Part shown: one piece after another, positions 35,976 through 44,451 of the stretch | Numbering within the stretch: position 1 is the stretch's first letter | Layout of the letters: each line of letters opens with the position of its first letter | Origin: Egerieimonas sp900552095 | GTDB lineage: Bacteria; Bacillota; Clostridia; Lachnospirales; Lachnospiraceae | Reading direction: 5' to 3' | NCBI GenBank assembly: GCA_902469965.1 | Contig: CABREP010000004.1 | Coordinates: forward strand, 1 to 62,579 | Length of the DNA stretch: 62,579 nucleotides | Translations under genes and position numbers: made by a program | Notes under the pieces: generated by a model | What the model was told of the DNA's origin: nothing | Databases searched by the model: none | The model's input: only the letters and a program-made list of their open reading frames with translations

Positions 35976-37151
35976 TTACATAAAGACGTATTTTCCGCCC
36001 TCGATCTTAACTGCGATCGGATCTTTTGTCGGCTCGCCGCTTGCTTCCCAGGTAATGCTCTTTCCGGTCAGACCGTCAAAGGTAATTTCCGTCATTGCAC
36101 CTTTCAGTGCATCGCACATATCGGAAGCGCTCATATCCGGTGTCAGTTCCGCTTTCTCCGCTGCCGCTTTTACTACGTACACAGCGTCGTAAGCATCTGC
36201 TGCAAACTGGTTCGGTGTGTCGCCGTAAGCCTCTTCATAAGCTTTTACAAAGTTCTGCGTCTTCTCATCCTCTGCGTCTGCGGAGAAGGGAGTCATCAGC
36301 ATCAGCCCTTCTGCCAGAGAAGTGTCAAAATTGTTCAGAGACAGGATTCCGTCCATTCCGTCGCATCCGAAGAAAACGGGAGCATAGCCCATTTCCTTTG
36401 CCTTAGCCAGAATCAGAGATGCCTCCTGATAATAGATAGGAAGGAAAACCATCTCGGCTCCATTGTCTTTTGCCTTCTGCAGCTGCACAGAGAAATCTTT
36501 GTTGCTCTCCGCCGTAAAGGCCTCTGCAGATACAACCTCCAGTCCCTGATTCTTTGCTTCCTTTGCAAAGTTTTCATAAATTCCGCTGGAGTAGGTATTG
36601 GAACTATCGTAAATTACAGCAATCTTTTTTGCCAGATTATTTTTTGCGATGTACTGGGCAGAAACGGTTCCCTGCGCCGGATCTGAGAAACACATCCGGA
36701 AAGCATTGTCGTACTGCACCGCATTTAAAGAAGTTCCGGAAGGAGTCAGCTGGAACATATTGTCGTTGGCTGTCTCGGCAACCATTGACTCGCAGGCTCC
36801 GGAAGTTGTGGCTCCCACCATAATCTGCATACCCCAGTCTTTCAAGGTATTGTAAGCATTCACCGCTTTCTCTGCATCTGCCTCATCATCCTCAAATTTA
36901 TATTCAATCTGAACTCCGTTGATACCGCCGGCCTCATTGATCTCTTTTGCTGCCAGCTCAATACCGTTCTGGACTGCTTTGCCATAAATTGCGTAATCTC
37001 CGGTAAGAGGACCGGTGCCGCCAATCTTAAATACAGCCTCTCCGCTGTCGGAACTTCCCTTATCATCTGCGCTGCTTCCACATCCGGCCAATGCGGTCAC
37101 TGCCATGGCAGATGCCAGAACCAGACTCATCCATTTCTTCTTATTTTTCAT
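35976..37151 (-). CDS. Branched-chain amino-acid-binding lipoprotein (LivJ/LivK type)
   Basis: A 391-residue type I periplasmic-binding-fold protein. The lipobox ALAGC puts the acylated Cys at residue 25. IGGTGPLTGDYAIYGKAVQNGIELA-type sequence (about 43-67) is the family N-lobe signature, with INEAGGINGVQIEYKFED next. First and probably most expressed gene of the liv operon (strong promoter upstream, attenuator downstream). Leu/Ile/Val is the default ligand for the family; related proteins bind other amino acids. Confidence 0.9.
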   Translation of the reverse strand: MKNKKKWMSLVLASAMAVTALAGCGSSADDKGSSDSGEAVFKIGGTGPLTGDYAIYGKAVQNGIELAAKEINEAGGINGVQIEYKFEDDEADAEKAVNAYNTLKDWGMQIMVGATTSGACESMVAETANDNMFQLTPSGTSLNAVQYDNAFRMCFSDPAQGTVSAQYIAKNNLAKKIAVIYDSSNTYSSGIYENFAKEAKNQGLEVVSAEAFTAESNKDFSVQLQKAKDNGAEMVFLPIYYQEASLILAKAKEMGYAPVFFGCDGMDGILSLNNFDTSLAEGLMLMTPFSADAEDEKTQNFVKAYEEAYGDTPNQFAADAYDAVYVVKAAAEKAELTPDMSASDMCDALKGAMTEITFDGLTGKSITWEASGEPTKDPIAVKIEGGKYVFM

Positions 37152-37200
37152 AACGTTTCCCTCCTAATGTCCTCCTCAGAAGGACGAATGTTTGATTGTT

Positions 37201-37229
37201 ATCATACATTCTTTTTGTTATTCTGTCAA
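37201..37229 (-). promoter_or_regulatory. liv operon promoter
   Basis: Consensus TTGACA (37224-37229), 17-base spacer, TATGAT (37201-37206) on the minus strand, leaving a leader of about 45 bases with GGAGGGAAA before the ATG. Confidence 0.75.
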
Positions 37230-37296
37230 TGTATATCAATCATTTTTTCTATAACAAATATTTATAGCAATTATACCTTCGGGAAATAGACAGCAG

Positions 37297-37325
37297 TTGT
37301 AAATTTTCCCGACCTTTATTATAAT
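37297..37325 (+). promoter_or_regulatory. Promoter of the nicotinamidase-like gene
   Basis: Plus-strand TTGTAA (37297-37302), 17-base spacer, TATAAT (37320-37325). The whole 29-base element, spacer included, agrees at 25 positions with the promoter at 62249-62277. Confidence 0.6.
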
Positions 37326-37360
37326 CTTCTAAAAACACAACTGCCCGCAAGGAGGAAAAA

Positions 37361-37888
37361 ATGAGTAATTATCTGATCGTTGTAGATATGCAGAATGATT
37401 TTATCACCGGTTCCCTGGGAAGCGCCGAAGCGCAGGCCATTCTGGTTCCGGTGATCCAGAAAATCTGCGCGCACAAAGGCCCAATCGTCTGTACCCGCGA
37501 CACCCACGGACCTGATTATCTGGAGACCCACGAGGGAATGCGTCTTCCTGTAGAACACTGCATCAAAGGGACAAAAGGATGGGAACTTCATCCGGAAATC
37601 GAATCTCTTGTCCTGGCTTTCCACGGGGAAATCATTGACAAACCAGCTTTCGGCTCCACTGCCCTGGTTCATCTGCTCTCCTCTCTGGCATCAAAAGAGC
37701 CCGTCAGCAGCATTACTCTAGTCGGACTGTGCACAGATATCTGTGTCATTTCCAACGCCATGCTGCTGCGGGCCGCCTTTCCTGAGGCTGACATCGCAGT
37801 GGACTCCTCCTGCTGCGCCGGCGTTACCCCGGAGAGCCACCGCCGCGCCCTGGAGGCCATGAAGGCCTGCCAGATTGATATTCTGTAA
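37361..37888 (+). CDS. Cysteine hydrolase, nicotinamidase/isochorismatase family
   Basis: A 175-residue enzyme with the family triad: Asp in LIVVDMQNDF (residue 9), Lys in IIDKPAFGST (about 91), and the nucleophile Cys in VGLCTDICVISNA (about 131 or 135). The metal site DTHGPDYLETHEG (about 48-60) and LPVEHCIKGT are those of nicotinamidase-like members. It probably hydrolyses nicotinamide to nicotinate. GGAGGAAAAA precedes the ATG. It stands alone, ahead of a terminator inside the convergent DHHW gene. Confidence 0.85.
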   Translation: MSNYLIVVDMQNDFITGSLGSAEAQAILVPVIQKICAHKGPIVCTRDTHGPDYLETHEGMRLPVEHCIKGTKGWELHPEIESLVLAFHGEIIDKPAFGSTALVHLLSSLASKEPVSSITLVGLCTDICVISNAMLLRAAFPEADIAVDSSCCAGVTPESHRRALEAMKACQIDIL

Positions 37889-37892
37889 CCGG

Positions 37893-39050
37893 TCAGCCGG
37901 CCAGAAAACCCGGCTCTTTTATAAACTGGCCATATCCATACAGGATGCACAGATCGGTTACCTTCTGTTCCTCCATAAATACTTCCGGATCCCCCCGCCA
38001 GTAACGCTGATCGATCACATAAATCGTTTCAAAATGATTGGCCAGAAAGGGGATCATGGCATTTCCATAGGAGTCCTTGAGCACCAGAAGGGTTCCTCCC
38101 TCCAGGCTCTCATTTCTGATCTCTGTGAGAGCCTGATTTCCTTTCAGATAGACCGCATAAGGCTCCGGGCCTGAAAGCATCTCTTCTGCATAGAGGGAAG
38201 CGCTCTCGCCGTCACTGTAGATCACCCGGTAATCCTGCTTTTCTGCCGGGAGGAAAGCCAACAGCGTATCAGCCTTCTCCTGAATGCCGGTACGGGCGGA
38301 CAGTGTCCCGAAAAAGTCATTTTTCATCTCTTCTTCCACAAAATCTTCCCGTTTCCACGGCTGTTTTCCACAGCTTTTCGCCCAGGCCTCATAGCCAAGA
38401 AAGGCTCCCTCCTCTGTCCAGTGATGATCCGTCCTGTAATAAATCTGCCTTTCTTTTTCCTGCCGGTGCGCCTCTGTGAGTGTTTCCAGCGCAGGAACCA
38501 GACAGGTCTTCAGCCCCTTTTCCCGGAAATGCTCTTCCAACCGGGCAATCGCCTCTTTCTCCGCCGCTTCCGGCGCCCGGGGCGGAAGACAGTCTTCCAG
38601 CACCGTTTCCGCCCCGGGAACCATCAGAACCCGCACCCTGTCCTCTCCTAACTTTTCTGCCGCCTTCCCCGTAAATTCCAGCAGCTTTCTTTCGTTTCCC
38701 CGGGCAAGCGCTGTCTCGAATTCCGTCTCTTCCCGGTGTTCCATCAGATAATGATCTCTCCCCAGATAAACGCCGGAAATCATCGTTTTACCGGCCAGCC
38801 GCTCACAATCCGTGCGCAGCAGATTCAGAAGATCCCGTTTCGGAAACTGATCATTTAAATAAGTCTCATAATCTTTCCCAAAGCTTCCATTCTTTAAAGC
38901 CTCCCAGGAAAACTCCGGTTTCTGCTGCAGGTACCGCTTCTCCTTCTCCGAAAAAATGGTGTCCTTCTTAAGCAGGCTCCAGCATGTCATTCCAAAAATC
39001 AGCGCCAGAAAAGTTCCTGTCAGAAGCCTGTTCCTCTTTCTGTCTTCCAT
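37893..39050 (-). CDS. DHHW family protein (AlgX/DltD-like partner of MBOAT)
   Basis: A 385-residue protein with one N-terminal membrane anchor (about 9-26) and an extracellular SGNH-like domain. The name motif is visible in YRTDHHWTEEGAFLGY (about 205-220), and LVLKDSYGNAMIPFL (about 330-344) carries the putative nucleophile Ser block. It begins 11 bases after the MBOAT gene. Such pairs O-acylate secreted or cell-wall polymers; the polymer here is unknown. The last codons overlap a terminator of the opposing gene. Confidence 0.85.
   Translation of the reverse strand: MEDRKRNRLLTGTFLALIFGMTCWSLLKKDTIFSEKEKRYLQQKPEFSWEALKNGSFGKDYETYLNDQFPKRDLLNLLRTDCERLAGKTMISGVYLGRDHYLMEHREETEFETALARGNERKLLEFTGKAAEKLGEDRVRVLMVPGAETVLEDCLPPRAPEAAEKEAIARLEEHFREKGLKTCLVPALETLTEAHRQEKERQIYYRTDHHWTEEGAFLGYEAWAKSCGKQPWKREDFVEEEMKNDFFGTLSARTGIQEKADTLLAFLPAEKQDYRVIYSDGESASLYAEEMLSGPEPYAVYLKGNQALTEIRNESLEGGTLLVLKDSYGNAMIPFLANHFETIYVIDQRYWRGDPEVFMEEQKVTDLCILYGYGQFIKEPGFLAG
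37895..37919 (+). terminator. Terminator of the nicotinamidase-like gene, inside the DHHW coding end
   Basis: AGCCGG (37895-37900) pairs with CCGGCT (37910-37915), followed by CTTTT on the plus strand, 7 bases past the stop codon. It lies within the final codons of the convergent DHHW gene. The stem is short, so strength is uncertain. Confidence 0.5.
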
Positions 39051-39061
39051 GGCAGCACCCC

Positions 39062-40462
39062 CTAAAAACGAAAATAAAGAAACGGATTATACGTATCTCC
39101 TGTCAGATACACCACACTGAATCCGAAAACCAGAACCACAAAGAGCAGTTCAAAGACAACAAATTTCTCTCCTGTCTTTTCCCTCAGATATTCTGCCGCC
39201 TTGCTCGGAAGCGGTGTAGCTCCCACTGTAAACACCACCAGCAGCAGGCCATAACTTGCCAGAAGATAAAGGCTCTTTTCATCCCACAGGCCGTTTCTCC
39301 CCGCCATGGCAAGGAGGTAATCCCCCGCCTGCTTCAGAGAATCCAGCGCAAAGATCACCCAGCTTACCATCACCAGCACAAACGTATATAGCCATCCTGC
39401 CCAGGCCGGCAGACGCTCCAGAACTGGTTTCAGGAAAAACTTTTCTACCGCCAGAAGAATTCCGAAATAGAGTCCCCACGCCAGGAAATTCCAGGCCGCC
39501 CCGTGCCAGATGCCTGTCAGCGCCCAGACGATCATCAGAAAGAGAAACTGTTTCTTCTTTCCTTTTCTGTTCCCGCCCAGCGGAATATAGACATACTCCC
39601 GAAACCAGGTTCCCAGGGATATGTGCCATCGTCTCCAGAAGTCCGTGATGCTCACCGCCAGATAGGGATAGCGGAAGTTTTCCGGAAAATGAAAACCAAA
39701 CATCCTTCCAAGACCGATGGCCATATCGGAATAACCGGAAAAGTCAAAGTAAAGCTGCAGGGCAAAGGCCAGGATTCCCATCCAGGCTCCCAGGGCGGAA
39801 ACTTCTTCTATTCCTTTCACACTTTCCCACAAAAGCCCTATATTGTTGGCGATCAGCACCTTTTTCCCCAGTCCGGTCAGGAAACGAAGACTCCCCTGTG
39901 CAAATTCATCCGCCGTTTCTTTTCTGTTATCCATTTCCCGGCTAATAGTCTGATATCGCACGATAGGACCTGCGATCAGCTGGGGAAACATGGCCACATA
40001 CGCCCCAAAACTGATTATATTTTTCTGCACCTCTGCCTCGCCCCGGTATACATCTATGGTATAGGACATAGTCTGAAAGGTATAGAAAGAAATTCCCACC
40101 GGAAGCGGGAGGGACAGCGGCGGAAGGGAGAGGCCGAAGCAAAGATTAAGATTCTCCACCAGAAAACCACCGTATTTGAAAAATCCCAGCAGCCCCAGAT
40201 TGATGACTGCCGAAGAAAGAACCGCTCCCCGGGCTCTTCCCCGCCGCCCCTGCCTTAAAAAGCGATCCACCAGCCGTCCATGTACATAGTCCACCACGGT
40301 GGAAAAAATCATAAGCACCACATAGACCGGTTCCCCCCAGGCATAAAAGAACAGGCTGAAAAAAAACAGCACCGCATTTCTCGCGAAACGCGGCGCCAGA
40401 TAATATACAGCCAGAACTGCAGGAAGAAACCGGAATAAAAACAGCAAACTGGAAAAAATCAT
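39062..40462 (-). CDS. MBOAT family membrane O-acyltransferase
   Basis: A 466-residue membrane protein with about eleven hydrophobic segments. It opens IFSSLLFLFRFLPAVLAVYY like AlgI homologues; GISFYTFQTMSYTIDVYRGE (about 123-142) and FWRRWHISLGTWFREYVYIP (about 272-291) are MBOAT blocks, and the catalytic His lies in WALTGIWHGAAWNF (about 313-326). It passes acyl groups across the membrane to the DHHW partner. The start overlaps the DUF4358 stop by 4 bases. Confidence 0.93.
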   Translation of the reverse strand: MIFSSLLFLFRFLPAVLAVYYLAPRFARNAVLFFFSLFFYAWGEPVYVVLMIFSTVVDYVHGRLVDRFLRQGRRGRARGAVLSSAVINLGLLGFFKYGGFLVENLNLCFGLSLPPLSLPLPVGISFYTFQTMSYTIDVYRGEAEVQKNIISFGAYVAMFPQLIAGPIVRYQTISREMDNRKETADEFAQGSLRFLTGLGKKVLIANNIGLLWESVKGIEEVSALGAWMGILAFALQLYFDFSGYSDMAIGLGRMFGFHFPENFRYPYLAVSITDFWRRWHISLGTWFREYVYIPLGGNRKGKKKQFLFLMIVWALTGIWHGAAWNFLAWGLYFGILLAVEKFFLKPVLERLPAWAGWLYTFVLVMVSWVIFALDSLKQAGDYLLAMAGRNGLWDEKSLYLLASYGLLLVVFTVGATPLPSKAAEYLREKTGEKFVVFELLFVVLVFGFSVVYLTGDTYNPFLYFRF

Positions 40463-40989
40463 AAAAGAACTCCCTCTATCGCCTTCACCGCAACCTGATT
40501 CTGTTCCTGATAAAACTTCAGCGCTGCTTCCTCATCCAGTCCTTCCTCATCTGCAGCCCCCAGCATAATAAAGAATACATAATCCCCGTACACTTTCACC
40601 TCAGAAGCCTGGATCTTGGGAAGATTCATGGGATACTGCATGGAATCTTTCTTCAGATATTCCTGATAAGATTCCAGCTGCCCCTGTACCTCTTCCGCTT
40701 TTCCTTCTTTGGCCTTTACCGCCACAAAGGTATCTACCCGGGTGCTGATCATCGCTTTCTCCGCTATAAATTCTTCCCAGTTTTCCGTGTCCGCCTGCAG
40801 CAGAGTCCCTGCCTCCTCCTCACTCATCTGATAGTCGGCAAAATAATTTTCCCCGTAAGCTTCCGCCACCGCATCCCGGATCTGGCTGACCGGCACATCC
40901 TTTGTCCCGGCGTCCTCTTTTTTTCCGCATCCTGCCATTCCCAGCACGAGACAGAGCCCGGCTGCCAGAGCAAACATTTTCTTTTTCAT
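40459..40989 (-). CDS. DUF4358 family lipoprotein
   Basis: A 176-residue lipoprotein (lipobox GMAGC, Cys at residue 21). The domain alternates conserved pieces such as AVAEAYGENYFADYQM and STRVDTFVAVKAKEGK with a C-terminal helix FYQEQNQVAVKAIEG. In this clade DUF4358 genes commonly precede an MBOAT and a DHHW gene, as here. Its function is unknown; it may be an accessory of the acylation complex. Confidence 0.8.
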   Translation of the reverse strand: MKKKMFALAAGLCLVLGMAGCGKKEDAGTKDVPVSQIRDAVAEAYGENYFADYQMSEEEAGTLLQADTENWEEFIAEKAMISTRVDTFVAVKAKEGKAEEVQGQLESYQEYLKKDSMQYPMNLPKIQASEVKVYGDYVFFIMLGAADEEGLDEEAALKFYQEQNQVAVKAIEGVLL

Positions 40990-41006
40990 CCCTTCTCCTC
41001 CTTCTT

Positions 41007-42587
41007 TCAGGAAACATCTTCCATTTTGTTTTTCATGAAAAATACGGCTAACTTCATCATACCATTTACTGCCAAAATTACAATAGAAACAAATGCAGTC
41101 GGCTCAATTAAAGACTCCGCGTCAAATCTGGGGATCAAAAGCGCCAGCGGCATGTTCCGGAAGTTGGCCAGAAACGATACTGCCGAGATCGTGATCATAC
41201 AGTTGACAAAAATATAGCTGAACATTTCCAGAATCGTCTTTCTGGTGCAGGGTACAAAGACATCCTTCAAAAGACGGAGCCTGCTGATCCCCAGGGTATC
41301 CGATACGTCCTCCAGATTGGCGTTAAACTTGCTTAAAGAGTTATACGCCAGAAGATAGGGGGACGCAAAAAAATGGATCAGGTTCACCAGCACCAGCACT
41401 GCCAATGTGCCATAGATGAAAGTCCCCTTGAAAAAGAGCACATAAGACAGTCCCAGTACAATGCCGGGGATGGCAAGCGACACCATAGAGATCAGATGAA
41501 GCGCCATGGTACTGAAATTCTTCCCCGACCGCGCCGTCAGAAAGGCGATAAAATACGTCACCGCCACTCCCACAAAAGAAGTCGTCAGCGCGATGGCGAG
41601 AGAATTCTTCAGGTACATGCCCACTCCGAGACGAAGCGCCTCTTTTATGTTGTCGAATGAAAGACTCAGATCAATGGGATACTGCTTCACCACTGACAGG
41701 TACAAAAAGGCCAGGATGGGAAGGCTGATAAGCACCACTACCACCGTGCAGACCGTATAGCAGATCCTGTCTCTCTTTTTATTTTTTGCCACGTAAAACT
41801 GCTTTGTCACCGTAGAAGTATTGCCCCCGTCGTCATTTTTCAAATCCATAAGGAAAGCAATCACCGCCGGTATCAGCAGGAACACACCGATTACCGCCCC
41901 TTTTGAGAAATCCAGAAGTCCCACCACTTCCCGGTACATATAAACCGGAAGGGTCATAACCTTTCCTCCCACCACCAGCGGAACACCGTAATCTGTAAAG
42001 ATCAGCGTAAAGGTGGCAAAAATAACAGAAATCAGCGTTTTTCTCATATTAGGCAGCGTGATCGTCAGAAACTGCTGGACTTTGGAAAGTCCCAGCACCT
42101 GCGCCGACTCATAAATAGTATAATCTTCATACTGAAAAATATCCATCAGCATCAGAAATGCCACCGGAAAAGAATAAAGCACCGATCCCAGAATAATGCC
42201 CAGATAGCCATACAGCGGCACATGGATCCCCAGCAGGTTGGTCAGAAGACCATTATCTCCCAGAAGCAGTACCAGCCCCATCCCGTGGGAGATGGAGGGA
42301 ATCAGCATGGGAATGGTAAAAAGGACAGAGAACACTCCCTTAAAGCGCATCCTGCTCCTGTTCAGGCACCAGGCCAGAAGAAAAGCCAGCGTCACGGAAA
42401 TCAGCGTAGAAGCCAGCGTCGCCGCCAGAGAATTGATCATCATACCTCCAAACTGAGGCGCGCGCACAATTGTCCCCACATCTTCCAGACGGATGTTCAA
42501 AAGCACCGTGATCAGAGGAAATACCACGCTGATCAAAAGAAACGCCAGTATCAGAATCTTAATCCCGCTTAATTTTTTCTTTTTCAT
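41007..42587 (-). CDS. Fused two-domain ABC importer permease (FbpB/PhnU type)
   Basis: A 526-residue permease with two tandem six-segment halves. EAA-type loops are YESAQVLGLSKVQQFLTITL (about 158-177) and LEDVSDTLGISRLRLLKDVF (about 434-453), one in each half, so one chain can form the whole channel. This architecture is typical of iron(III), aminoethylphosphonate and some thiamine/polyamine importers. It begins 4 bases after the ATPase gene and ends 17 bases before DUF4358. The ligand is unknown. Confidence 0.87.
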   Translation of the reverse strand: MKKKKLSGIKILILAFLLISVVFPLITVLLNIRLEDVGTIVRAPQFGGMMINSLAATLASTLISVTLAFLLAWCLNRSRMRFKGVFSVLFTIPMLIPSISHGMGLVLLLGDNGLLTNLLGIHVPLYGYLGIILGSVLYSFPVAFLMLMDIFQYEDYTIYESAQVLGLSKVQQFLTITLPNMRKTLISVIFATFTLIFTDYGVPLVVGGKVMTLPVYMYREVVGLLDFSKGAVIGVFLLIPAVIAFLMDLKNDDGGNTSTVTKQFYVAKNKKRDRICYTVCTVVVVLISLPILAFLYLSVVKQYPIDLSLSFDNIKEALRLGVGMYLKNSLAIALTTSFVGVAVTYFIAFLTARSGKNFSTMALHLISMVSLAIPGIVLGLSYVLFFKGTFIYGTLAVLVLVNLIHFFASPYLLAYNSLSKFNANLEDVSDTLGISRLRLLKDVFVPCTRKTILEMFSYIFVNCMITISAVSFLANFRNMPLALLIPRFDAESLIEPTAFVSIVILAVNGMMKLAVFFMKNKMEDVS

Positions 42588-42591
42588 GCGC

Positions 42592-43359
42592 CTACACCCT
42601 GCCCGTACATTTCTTCAGAGACTGATATTTCTGTTCCAGATGGGCGATCACGAAATCCCGGATAAACTGATTGGCCGGGTTCTGGAAAATCTCCTCCGGC
42701 GTATCAATCTGCTCAATCTTTCCCTCCGACATCACCATGATCCGGTCTGCCAGATAAAAAGCCTCTTCCTGCTCATGGGTGATAAAAATCATGGTAGATC
42801 CAAATTTTTTCTGGATCTCCTTTAACTCTTTCTTCATGATCTCCCTGTTTGTCACATCCAGAGCTGAGATCGGTTCATCCAGAAGGATCACATCCGGATT
42901 CAGCGCCAGCGTCCGGGCAATCGCCACCCTCTGCTGCTGTCCTCCCGACAGCTGCCGCGGCTTTTTATCCAGATGTTCGCTCATTCCAATCATATCCAGC
43001 GTTCTTTTGGCGATTTCTTCCGCCTTTCCCGCCATTTCCTTTCTCAGCTTCAGCGCGTACTCCACATTCTGCAGCACTGTCATATTGGGGAAAAGAGCAT
43101 AATTCTGGAAAATGATCCCCATTCCTCTCTGATCCGGGCGCAGAGCGGAAATCTCCTGTCCGTCTTTTTGGATCGTCCCGCTATCCTGTTTCTCCAGACC
43201 GATCAGGATCCTCAGAAGCGTGGTTTTTCCACAGCCGCTCAGTCCCAGAACTGCCAGAAACTCTCCCTTTTTCACTTCAAATGAAATATTCTTCAGAACC
43301 TGCTGCCCCTCATACGTCTTGCAGAGATCCTTTACTTCTATTTTAATATCCTGTTCCAT
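42592..43359 (-). CDS. ABC importer ATP-binding protein (FbpC/PotA type, short)
   Basis: A 255-residue ATPase: Walker A GLSGCGKTT (about 39-47), signature LSGGQQQRVAIARTL (about 139-153), Walker B VILLDEPISALD and H-loop ITHEQEEA, the last typical of this class. It lacks the C-terminal TOBE regulatory domain that makes FbpC/PotA about 350 residues. It sits between the binding-protein and permease genes. Confidence 0.9.
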   Translation of the reverse strand: MEQDIKIEVKDLCKTYEGQQVLKNISFEVKKGEFLAVLGLSGCGKTTLLRILIGLEKQDSGTIQKDGQEISALRPDQRGMGIIFQNYALFPNMTVLQNVEYALKLRKEMAGKAEEIAKRTLDMIGMSEHLDKKPRQLSGGQQQRVAIARTLALNPDVILLDEPISALDVTNREIMKKELKEIQKKFGSTMIFITHEQEEAFYLADRIMVMSEGKIEQIDTPEEIFQNPANQFIRDFVIAHLEQKYQSLKKCTGRV

Positions 43360-43399
43360 TTTCCTGTTCCTTCCTCACCGCCGCTCCCGCAGCATCGCT

Positions 43400-44374
43400 T
43401 TAGTATCTCCACAGAGACAGAAGCCTCTCTTTCTCCTGAATATCCTCAATTCCTGTCATGTCAGCGTACCTGATATCCTCAGGATAGTTCTCGATCCTGT
43501 TTTCCTGCTCTTTTAAGACTTTCTCCGGGCTGAAAAATTCCTTGTCATAAACCATAAAATCATGAATCAGGAATTCAAAGACCTCCCGCACTTCGGGATC
43601 CTCCTTCTTTCCTTTGATCAGCGCCGTCCCCGTCAGCGAATAGGGAGAGCCAAATTCCGGCTGAATAATCTGAAAATCGTTTCCGTCATTTAACTCGTTC
43701 ACTCCCTGGAAGGTAAGCGCCAGCCCCACCGCCGCCTCCTGCTGTTTTAAGAGCTTGATTGGCCCGGAACCAGACTCGGTAAACTGTTTTACATTCTCTG
43801 CCAGCCGGTCAAAATATTCCAGAGCCTTCTCCTCGCCCCACTGATTGACCAGTCCTTTATAAAAGAAGTAACCCGTTCCGCTGGACTTGGGATCCGGCAT
43901 GGCAATCAGGTTTTTATATTCCGGCTTTAACAGATCCTCATATGTCTCCGGCACCGGAAGGTTATACTTTTCCAGCACCGTCTTATTCACCACAATAGAT
44001 CCCGCCTGCCGTTCCCAGATCACATACTTTCCGTCAGGAGCATGCATATCATCCAGATAATCCAGCGTACTTAAGTCTTCTACCGGATCCAGATTGTCCT
44101 TGATCTTCTCCAGATACGCTGTCTCCATGGCCATCACGATATCCGCATCGGTATCTTCCCCCTCCGCTCCAATCTTGGCAGCCGATTTTGCCGTCGGCAT
44201 ATACATAACGTAAATGTTTTGATCCGGAAATTCTTCGTTCAACTGGCGCTGCATCTCATCGTTCCTGAACTGTTCTGCGGATGAGTATATAATAATCGTA
44301 TCCTCGCTCTCTCTTGTTACATCCCAAACTAAAACTCCTGTTAAAATCAACAGCGCAATTACTATTTTTTTCAT
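43400..44374 (-). CDS. Membrane-anchored extracellular solute-binding protein (iron/phosphonate type)
   Basis: A 324-residue type II binding-fold protein. The N-terminal hydrophobic segment IVIALLILTGVLVWDV has no lipobox Cys, so it is either cleaved or kept as a membrane anchor. The body opens IIIYSSAEQFRNDEM, with AMPDPKSSGTGYFF (about 183-196) as in FbpA/AfuA-like proteins. The ATG at 44372-44374 follows GGGGAAAG and is preferred to an upstream ATG. The strong promoter and an operator-like repeat precede it. Confidence 0.85.
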   Translation of the reverse strand: MKKIVIALLILTGVLVWDVTRESEDTIIIYSSAEQFRNDEMQRQLNEEFPDQNIYVMYMPTAKSAAKIGAEGEDTDADIVMAMETAYLEKIKDNLDPVEDLSTLDYLDDMHAPDGKYVIWERQAGSIVVNKTVLEKYNLPVPETYEDLLKPEYKNLIAMPDPKSSGTGYFFYKGLVNQWGEEKALEYFDRLAENVKQFTESGSGPIKLLKQQEAAVGLALTFQGVNELNDGNDFQIIQPEFGSPYSLTGTALIKGKKEDPEVREVFEFLIHDFMVYDKEFFSPEKVLKEQENRIENYPEDIRYADMTGIEDIQEKERLLSLWRY

Positions 44375-44384
44375 AACTTTCCCC

Positions 44385-44411
44385 ATTCTGATCAACGTTT
44401 ACAATCAGAAT
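44385..44411. repeat. Inverted repeat overlapping the importer promoter
   Basis: ATTCTGAT (44385-44392) and ATCAGAAT (44404-44411), perfect 8-bp inverted copies 11 bases apart, overlapping the -10 box and the transcription start of the 44374-41007 operon. Likely a repressor operator, or an RNA hairpin just before the ribosome site. Confidence 0.5.
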
Positions 44412-44438
44412 CATAACACCCATTTTTGAACATGTCAA
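44410..44438 (-). promoter_or_regulatory. Promoter of the fused-permease ABC importer operon
   Basis: Consensus TTGACA (44433-44438), 17-base spacer, TATGAT (44410-44415) on the minus strand, about 36 bases before the start codon. Confidence 0.75.
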
Positions 44439-44451
44439 CAAAACTACGGCT

